Below are positions 32,742-38,246 of a DNA stretch of 38,246 bases, piece after piece. The translations under genes were made by a program, and so were the position numbers. The notes beneath the pieces were generated by a model. It was not told the origin of the DNA and made no database searches. It saw only the letters and a program-made list of their open reading frames with translations. The DNA comes from Bordetella parapertussis (GTDB lineage: Bacteria; Pseudomonadota; Gammaproteobacteria; Burkholderiales; Burkholderiaceae_B), in assembly GCA_945887835.1 (NCBI GenBank), contig CAMCZQ010000010.1, positions 1 to 38,246 on the forward strand. Direction: 5' to 3'. How positions within the stretch are numbered: position 1 is the stretch's first letter; each line of letters starts with the position of its first letter.

Positions 32742-33473
32742 CTACTTTGATTTGACCACGATAGCAGAAATCACTAATTGCCTGCCATAGACCACTTGAT
32801 CAGAGAGCGCCTGACGCCACAGTTCTGCCACTGCAACAGACGCAGCTGTTTTTATTTTTTTTCGCGCATAGGCTTTAATTAACCAGCCCGCAAGCTTTTC
32901 AATCTGACGACGTGGCTTTTTTTCATCGACCTCGTGCACCGTGATGTTCGTAAAGCCATTTAAACCGAGCAACAGCCAAAGTTGAAACAAGCCCAGAGTC
33001 AGCCAGGGCATGTGGGGTTCGGCCGTTGTATTTTGCGCAAACCAAGAATACGAGCGCGGAAACCCTTGAATCAGATGGTTGATACGCGCCCCCGCATAGT
33101 TGGGATTTGGCAGCGACAGGACGAAGGTCGCACCCGGGTTTAGGTGCCTGTGCACGCTTTGTAAAAACAGCCCCGGGTTTTGTAGATAGCCCATCGCCTC
33201 GCAACAAAGCGCTGCATCGTATTGCCCGCAGGCGTCAGGTACACCTTGATTAAAATCAGCGCTATAAAATTGAGCATAGCCCGGCGGTGGCTTGGCGTAA
33301 AAATCAAGGCCGTGAAGCACCGTGGGATGCGTTAAGACGGCTGACAACCAACCATCACCGCAGCAAATATCAAGAACAGAACTCGGTTTCACCGCGTTCA
33401 GCACCTTGACGATCGCCTGACGATGGGCCTTGTTTTCATTCAAGGCTTCGGGCTTCAATGAATCGTTACTCAA
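32742..33473 (-). CDS. Class I SAM-dependent methyltransferase
   Basis: Soluble methyltransferase-fold protein of 243 residues: motif I 'VLDICCGDGWLSAVL' (33-47), 'YDAALCCEAMGYLQNPGLFL' and the post-II strand 'GATFVLSLPNPNY'. The acceptor is unknown; the pattern is like UbiE- or UbiG-type small-molecule enzymes. The N-terminus has no ATG or GTG: the frame is open upstream to a stop at 33510, and the first candidate is TTG at 33473 (or TTG at 33455 or 33443), with no strong ribosome-binding site. It is 78 bases from the PrpD-like gene and 89 bases downstream of the third Bug receptor. Confidence 0.8.
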   Translation of the reverse strand: MSNDSLKPEALNENKAHRQAIVKVLNAVKPSSVLDICCGDGWLSAVLTHPTVLHGLDFYAKPPPGYAQFYSADFNQGVPDACGQYDAALCCEAMGYLQNPGLFLQSVHRHLNPGATFVLSLPNPNYAGARINHLIQGFPRSYSWFAQNTTAEPHMPWLTLGLFQLWLLLGLNGFTNITVHEVDEKKPRRQIEKLAGWLIKAYARKKIKTAASVAVAELWRQALSDQVVYGRQLVISAIVVKSK

Positions 33474-33562
33474 GACCGAGGCGCTGCGCGTTGAGTGAGT
33501 TTCATACCATTATCCAAGTCAGGCTATGTGCGCAGGCCATAGGTCATACCCATTTTTTTCGC

Positions 33563-34558
33563 TTACTCGAGCTTAATACCCGCCGAGCGGATGATCTGAC
33601 CGTACTCGTCAAGATGTTTTTTTACTGCATTACCGAACGCTGCAGGCGTGCCGGGCGTCGCGCTGATTCCAAGCTTTTGAAGTCTGGCGCTGACTTCTGC
33701 GTCGGACAGCACCTCGTTTAATACAGAATTTAAACGCTCGATTACTGCGGTCGGTGTCTTAGACGGGGCAAAAATACCGACCCACGAGTTGACAATAAAA
33801 TCAGAGATACCGCTCTCGATAAAAGTGGGTACGTTGGGTAACGAGGGCGCGCGCTTTTCACTGGACACCGCAATGGCGGTGATCCTGCCAGACATGATGT
33901 GTGGATAGGCTCCTGCGACGGCCGTATAAACCAAGGGGATTGTGCCGCCTTGCACATCTATCATGGCCTGTCCGCCGCCCTTGTACGGAATATGAATCAG
34001 CTTTGAGCCCGTGCGCTGATTGAGCAACTCAACCGCAACGTGCTGTGGGCTGCCTATGCCAGAAGAACCAAAATTCACTGTCGCACCCGGTTGTTTAGAG
34101 AGCTCGATAATCTGTTGCAGCGTTTGCGCTTTAAAGCCAGGGTAGGCGACCAGTATCAAAATCGCGTCACCGATTTTTCCGACTGGCCTAAAGTCTTTAA
34201 GCGTGTCAAAAGGGATATTGGCAAAGACGTGAGGATTAATGACCATCGTGCCGTCGAACCCAAGCAACAAAGTGTAGCCATCGGGTTCAGCCGCAGCCAC
34301 TTGCGCCGCACCGATATTGCCCGAAGCGCCCGGTTTGTTTTCGACGATGATTTGCTGGTCGAGTTTTTTAGACATGTACTCTGCAATCAAACGCGCGCTC
34401 GTGTCGGTGACGCCCCCGGGCGTGAAGGGTACGACAAGACGAATTGACTTGGCTGGAAACACAGTCTGCGCGTGAGTACCGAAACTCGCACTGAGCCCTA
34501 ACATTGTTACGACGATCAACGTATACACACGAACGAAGCTCAAACGAATATTGGTCAT
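33563..34558 (-). CDS. Bug family (TctC) periplasmic receptor 3
   Basis: Exported solute-binding protein of 331 residues: N-terminal signal ('YTLIVVTMLGLSASFGTHAQ'), then 'IRLVVPFTPGGVTDTSARLI', 'IVENKPGASGNIGAAQVAAA', 'VNFGSSGIGSPQHVAVELL' and 'KLIHIPYKGGGQAMIDVQGG', all typical of TctC-fold receptors. It lies 98 bases after tarD on the same strand, so tartrate or another dicarboxylic hydroxy acid is a reasonable ligand guess. The gene is about 13 kb from any other transporter of its kind in the window apart from the two Bug genes; no TctA or TctB is visible. Confidence 0.92.
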   Translation of the reverse strand: MTNIRLSFVRVYTLIVVTMLGLSASFGTHAQTVFPAKSIRLVVPFTPGGVTDTSARLIAEYMSKKLDQQIIVENKPGASGNIGAAQVAAAEPDGYTLLLGFDGTMVINPHVFANIPFDTLKDFRPVGKIGDAILILVAYPGFKAQTLQQIIELSKQPGATVNFGSSGIGSPQHVAVELLNQRTGSKLIHIPYKGGGQAMIDVQGGTIPLVYTAVAGAYPHIMSGRITAIAVSSEKRAPSLPNVPTFIESGISDFIVNSWVGIFAPSKTPTAVIERLNSVLNEVLSDAEVSARLQKLGISATPGTPAAFGNAVKKHLDEYGQIIRSAGIKLE

Positions 34559-34656
34559 AAATGTCTCTGCTGTTACCTGTTATGTTTAGAAGTCGCGCAA
34601 TCTTTGAACAAGACTATCGCTGTTTTATAACGTTTAATTTTAAGCGTGAACGGTGT

Positions 34657-35820
34657 TTAGCTCGCCAACGCCCTCATCTCTGCGTACAAATCTGCCTTAC
34701 CTTCAAAACCAATCCCAACGAGTTCAGGCAAGGTCACAAAACTGTTCTCGACCTTGACGCCGTCAGGAAACCCGCCATAGGGTTGAAAAAGATCGGGATA
34801 GCTTTCGTTACCGCCCAAGCCCAAACCTGCGGCAATCGCAAGTGACATCTGATGACCACCGTGCGGCACACACCGTTTGGGTGACCAATCGTATTCTTTG
34901 AGCATCTCAAGGGTGCGCAGATACTCAACGAGGCCGTAACTTAGCGCACAGTCAAATTGCAGCCAATCACGATCACGACGCATGCCGCCATAGCGAATTA
35001 AATTACGCGCGTCTTGCATTGAAAATAAGTTTTCACCTGTTGCCATGGGTTTGTCGTAATGGTTCGCTAGTTCTGCCTGCAGTTCGAAATCAAGCGGATC
35101 ACCGGCCTCTTCGTACCAAAATAAGTCATATTGCGCTAAGGCTTTGCCATACTCGATCGCCGTTTTCAAATCAAAGCGGCCGTTGGCATCGACCGCCAGC
35201 CTTTGGCCTGGCCCAAGCAACTTCAGCACGGCCTCAATGCGCTTGCAATCTTCAGCTAAAGAGCCTCCGCCGATTTTTTTCTTGACCACCGAATAGCCAC
35301 GATCCAGATAGCTCTGCATCTCGCGGGTCAGACCCTCAAGACCCTGCCCCGGCCAATAATAGCCACCAGCCGCATAAACGAAGACTTCGCGCTTTGGCTT
35401 GCCGTCGCCGTAGCGATCGGCCAGTAATTGATAAAGTGGTAGTCCCTCAATTTTTGCCACAGCATCCCAGACAGCCATATCAATCGTACCGACCGCCACC
35501 GAACGCTCGCCATGCCCACCAGGTTTTTCGTTGTTCATCATCGTGTCCCAAACCTTATGCGGACACAAAACACCCTGCGTATCGAGCAAAGAGTCTGGCG
35601 TCGCCTCCAGCACGCGGGGAATAAAGCGCTCTCGCATCAAAGCGCCCTGCCCATAGCGCCCGTTCGAGTTAAAACCGTAGCCGATGACTGGCTTACCCTC
35701 GCGGATGACGTCCGTCACGACAGCGACCAGACTCAGGGTCATTTTTGAAAAATCAATGTAAGCGTTCCGAATATTAGATTTGATCGGACGAGTCGATTCG
35801 CGGATTTCGGTGATTTTCAT
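34657..35820 (-). CDS. tarD: D(-)-tartrate dehydratase, enolase superfamily
   Basis: Mg-dependent enolase-superfamily enzyme of 387 residues, converting D-tartrate to oxaloacetate and water. It matches closely, from memory, the characterised Bradyrhizobium japonicum tartrate dehydratase: 'NAYIDFSKMTLSLVAVVTD', 'MMNNEKPGGHGERSVAVGTI', 'GGYYWPGQGL' and 'CVPHGGHQMSLAIAAGLGLG'. With a numbering offset of two, the catalytic and metal residues are conserved: K182 (in 'KKKIGG'), D211, E237, E263 and H320. ATG at 35820 is preferred; the frame is open 28 codons further up but lacks family similarity there. It diverges from garD, and a Bug receptor follows downstream. Confidence 0.94.
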   Translation of the reverse strand: MKITEIRESTRPIKSNIRNAYIDFSKMTLSLVAVVTDVIREGKPVIGYGFNSNGRYGQGALMRERFIPRVLEATPDSLLDTQGVLCPHKVWDTMMNNEKPGGHGERSVAVGTIDMAVWDAVAKIEGLPLYQLLADRYGDGKPKREVFVYAAGGYYWPGQGLEGLTREMQSYLDRGYSVVKKKIGGGSLAEDCKRIEAVLKLLGPGQRLAVDANGRFDLKTAIEYGKALAQYDLFWYEEAGDPLDFELQAELANHYDKPMATGENLFSMQDARNLIRYGGMRRDRDWLQFDCALSYGLVEYLRTLEMLKEYDWSPKRCVPHGGHQMSLAIAAGLGLGGNESYPDLFQPYGGFPDGVKVENSFVTLPELVGIGFEGKADLYAEMRALAS

Positions 35821-35937
35821 AGACGCAGACAGGGATTTTTCAAAAACGTAGCGAGATTGCTTATTTAGGCGATACGATACACTCAGAATGCACTTTTTTA
35901 GCACGATCTACGACCTCAAGCCCTCTAAAAGAACAAC
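35821..35937. promoter_or_regulatory. Divergent promoter region of tarD and garD
   Basis: 117 bases between the two divergent starts must hold both promoters and probably a shared operator. The middle contains the tandem 'CGATACGATAC' (about 35869-35880) and an A/T-rich stretch before garD, but I see no long palindrome. The rightward Shine-Dalgarno before garD is weak (AAGA). Confidence 0.45.
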
Positions 35938-37506
35938 ATGACAGACGCACAGACAAATCCTAAGCCTCACCTGATTAAGATGCACGAGCTCGATAACGTT
36001 GCCATCGTAGGCAACGATGGAGGACTGCCCGCGGGTACCGTTTTGCCGTCTGGCCTGGTGCTAGTCAACAAGGTACCCCAAGCACACAAAGTCGCCTTAG
36101 TCGATTTTGCCCAAGAGGCACCCATTATTCGCTATGGGCTCGCCATTGGCTACGCCCTCAAACCGATTCCTGCAGGCAGTTGGGTACATGAACGGCTGTT
36201 GCGAATGCCCGCCGCCCGCAATTTTGAAAACCTACCTATTGCCACCGTCCAGCCACCCTCGACCGCCCCCCTTGAAGGCTATACGTTTGAGGGCTATCGC
36301 AATGGTGACGGCTCGGTCGGCACGCGTAATATTCTTGCGATTACCACCACGGTGCAGTGCGTGGCCGGAGTCGTTGAATACGCAGTCACTCGAATTAAAA
36401 CCGAACTATTGCCCAAATACCCGAATGTCGATGATGTCGTTGGTCTTGAGCACACTTACGGGTGCGGCGTGGCCATCGATGCCGCCGAGGCCATCATCCC
36501 GATCCGCACGCTTCGCAATATCAGCCTGAATCCGAATTTTGGGGGCGAAGTGATGGTGGTCAGCCTTGGCTGTGAAAAGTTACAACCCGACAGACTCTTG
36601 CCCCCAGGCAGCTTTCCAATCAAAGACGATCGCTCAACGGGTGTCGATACCGTCTGTTTGCAAGACGCGCAACACGTGGGCTTTATGTCGATGATTGAGG
36701 CGATCATGACTGAGGCAACCGTTCATTTAAACCGCCTGAATCAACGCACGCGCCAAACCGTGCCCGCCAGCGAACTGATCGTTGGCATGCAGTGCGGCGG
36801 CAGTGATGCCCTGAGTGGCGTCACTGCCAACCCTGCCTTAGGCATCGCGGCGGACTTGCTGGTGCGTGCCGGCGCCACTGTCATGTTCAGCGAAAACACC
36901 GAAGTGCGCGACGGTGTTGATCAACTCACCTCGCGCGCAATCAATGCCAGTGTGGCCCAAGACATCGTGACGCAACTTGGGTGGTACGACAGCTATCTTG
37001 CGCGCGCCAACGTTGACCGAAGCGCTAACACCACGCCCGGTAACAAGGCAGGCGGTTTATCTAACATCGTCGAAAAGGCGATGGGGTCGATCATTAAAAG
37101 TGGCAGCTCAGCGATTTCAAGCGTCTTACCACCCGGTGAAAAACTTGCGCGTGACCAGCGCGGTCTGGTGTATGCCGCCACGCCCGCGAGTGATTTTATT
37201 TGCGGGACGCTGCAACTTGCAGCGGGTATGAATCTGCACATTTTTACAACGGGCCGAGGCACGCCCTATGGTCTGGCCGAATGCCCTGTCATTAAAGTCG
37301 CAACGCGAACCGATCTGGCGCGTCGCTGGCACGACATTATGGATGTCAATGCCGGGCGTATCGCTGATGGCGAACTGACGATCGAAGAGCTTGGCTGGGA
37401 AATTTTTAGACTGATGCTCGACGTCGCAAGCGGAAAAAAAACTTGGGCTGAGCACTGGAAAATTGCGAACGCCCTAGTCTTGTTTAACCCAGCGCCAGTG
37501 ACCTGA
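35938..37506 (+). CDS. garD: Galactarate dehydratase (UxaA/GarD family)
   Basis: Iron-dependent lyase of 522 residues (E. coli GarD 523) removing water from galactarate to give 5-dehydro-4-deoxy-D-glucarate. It has an N-terminal SAF domain (about 13-90), the '[15 protein letters not shown]' block (117-131), '[11 protein letters not shown]' (171-181), '[10 protein letters not shown]', '[20 protein letters not shown]' and a C-terminal '[11 protein letters not shown]' block, all typical of GarD-type UxaA hydrolyases. Because it is divergent from tarD, its in vivo acid may be a sugar diacid or a related tartrate-like compound; strict substrate is inferred. No garL or garR gene is in view. A MobA-like gene follows. 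Confidence 0.92.
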   Translation: MTDAQTNPKPHLIKMHELDNVAIVGNDGGLPAGTVLPSGLVLVNKVPQAHKVALVDFAQEAPIIRYGLAIGYALKPIPAGSWVHERLLRMPAARNFENLPIATVQPPSTAPLEGYTFEGYRNGDGSVGTRNILAITTTVQCVAGVVEYAVTRIKTELLPKYPNVDDVVGLEHTYGCGVAIDAAEAIIPIRTLRNISLNPNFGGEVMVVSLGCEKLQPDRLLPPGSFPIKDDRSTGVDTVCLQDAQHVGFMSMIEAIMTEATVHLNRLNQRTRQTVPASELIVGMQCGGSDALSGVTANPALGIAADLLVRAGATVMFSENTEVRDGVDQLTSRAINASVAQDIVTQLGWYDSYLARANVDRSANTTPGNKAGGLSNIVEKAMGSIIKSGSSAISSVLPPGEKLARDQRGLVYAATPASDFICGTLQLAAGMNLHIFTTGRGTPYGLAECPVIKVATRTDLARRWHDIMDVNAGRIADGELTIEELGWEIFRLMLDVASGKKTWAEHWKIANALVLFNPAPVT

Positions 37507-37539
37507 CCACTTTAGCCTCGTAGCGCTTACCTTATTTTT

Positions 37540-38220
37540 GTGACCTCGCCGAGCGAATCCGTAAACCTGATGCGTGAACAGCAAGCAAATCCTCGCTCGT
37601 TAAAACCGGCGGCCGTATTATTGGCGGCGGGCGAAGGCTCACGCTTAGGTGGCATGCCCAAAAGCTTGCTTACCCTAAACGGCCAATCGCTGCTCAAACG
37701 CCAGATCGCTGCACTACGCGCGGCGGGTATCCACAATATTATTGTCGTGACCGGCTACTTTCATGCCCTGATTGAGGCTGAGCTCAAAGAGCAAGGCGTC
37801 GGAATCATTCGCAACCCTAAACCTGAAGACGGTCAACAAGCGTCTGTGCGACTTGGCTTAAGTCAGTTACGCGAACCCTTTGACTTCAGCTTTATCACTC
37901 TGGCAGACCAGCCCTTGTTGGCTGCGGCGGATTTTATAGAGCTGATTCACGCGTTTTCAGATCGACAACCCAAGACAGACATTCGTTATCCGCTCGTGAA
38001 CGGGCAACGCGGCAACCCGGTCGCGATCTCTAAAGACGTTGTGTCGACAATCGTCGCTGCCCCGGCAGGCGTGACCTGCAAGGGTTTTATTCAAGAGCAC
38101 CCAGAACGAGTTGATCCGTATCCAACCGACAACGACCATTTTATTCTTGACATTGATACAGCCGAAGATCTTGCCGCATTCAAAACGCGAACCGGTATCG
38201 AGTTGCAACGACCCGCTTAA
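37540..38220 (+). CDS. MobA-like NTP transferase (MocA-type)
   Basis: Nucleotidyltransferase-family protein of 226 residues: 'LLAAGEGSRLGGMPKSLL' is the nucleotide-binding loop, 'LADQPLL' the metal-binding Asp region and 'RGNPVAIS' the substrate-side motif, as in molybdenum-cofactor cytidylyl- and guanylyltransferases (MocA/MobA). The GTG at 37540 and the ATG at 37570 are both possible starts, and neither has a good Shine-Dalgarno. No molybdoenzyme gene lies in the window, so it may serve a xanthine-dehydrogenase-type enzyme outside the right edge. It lies 33 bases after garD and is complete, ending 26 bases before the window end. Confidence 0.85.
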   Translation: MTSPSESVNLMREQQANPRSLKPAAVLLAAGEGSRLGGMPKSLLTLNGQSLLKRQIAALRAAGIHNIIVVTGYFHALIEAELKEQGVGIIRNPKPEDGQQASVRLGLSQLREPFDFSFITLADQPLLAAADFIELIHAFSDRQPKTDIRYPLVNGQRGNPVAISKDVVSTIVAAPAGVTCKGFIQEHPERVDPYPTDNDHFILDIDTAEDLAAFKTRTGIELQRPA

Positions 38221-38246
38221 ACGCTCAATCTGGCTTCATGCCGACA

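Noticed and set aside
1-38246. CRISPR arrays, insertion sequences, tRNA or rRNA genes, attachment sites
   Set aside because: No regularly spaced repeats, transposase-like frames, clover-leaf patterns or rRNA-like tracts were found on reading through.

Overview
The window looks like chromosomal DNA of a Burkholderiales betaproteobacterium, probably near Alcaligenaceae. I infer this from three Bug-type (TctC) solute receptors with no permease genes beside them, RdgC, a GTP-type PEP carboxykinase, a DUF4212 plus VC_2705-type symporter pair, and moderate GC with tightly overlapping genes. The genus is not determined. I see no rRNA, tRNA, CRISPR array, insertion sequence, phage gene or replication origin.

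Layout. 1-3242: a TPR protein and a two-gene sodium:carboxylate symporter operon, closed by a strong bidirectional terminator. 3261-10758 (minus): a nine-gene, mostly overlapping operon for membrane-lipid modification. In transcription order it holds a chalcone-isomerase-like protein without signal peptide, an FAD amine-oxidase-like protein, DUF1365, a cyclopropane-fatty-acid-synthase-family methyltransferase, an exported chalcone-isomerase-like protein, a GPH-type MFS transporter, a DUF3833 lipoprotein, an SDR and an NTF2/SnoaL-like protein. A divergent TetR gene (10898-11518) lies across an AT-rich promoter region. 11583-12838: rdgC and a small unknown protein. 12904-19287 (minus): an APC permease, an exported SAM-methyltransferase-like protein, a 3-hydroxyisobutyrate-dehydrogenase-family enzyme, a D-cysteine-desulfhydrase-type PLP enzyme, a metal-dependent cyclase/formamidase and an LLM flavin monooxygenase. 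19335-25493: pyruvate kinase, an M20 amidohydrolase plus MlrC (M81) pair, and pckG. 25829-34558: a 2-hydroxyacid dehydrogenase divergent from a TauD/TfdA dioxygenase, a Bug receptor with aspartate dehydrogenase, a small lysine-rich exported protein, an MmgE/PrpD protein with a second Bug receptor, a SAM methyltransferase and a third Bug receptor. 34657-38220: D(-)-tartrate dehydratase (tarD) divergent from galactarate dehydratase (garD), then a MobA-like nucleotidyltransferase.

How it fits together. Much of the right half feeds the oxaloacetate/PEP/pyruvate node: tartrate dehydratase and aspartate dehydrogenase yield oxaloacetate, PckG makes PEP, pyruvate kinase makes pyruvate, and the symporter at the left edge probably imports short carboxylates. 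The Bug receptors next to catabolic enzymes fit a scavenger of organic and amino acids.

The most unusual system is the lipid operon. Its CFA-family enzyme keeps the SAM site and the active-site Glu and Tyr, but the positions matching two E. coli Cfa bicarbonate ligands (C139, H266) are Ala and Gln. With the FAD protein, DUF1365, two chalcone-isomerase-fold proteins and a transporter, this suggests a phospholipid acyl chain modified in some way other than plain cyclopropanation. That reading is inference. All family assignments come from reading motifs and recalled family knowledge; no database search was run.
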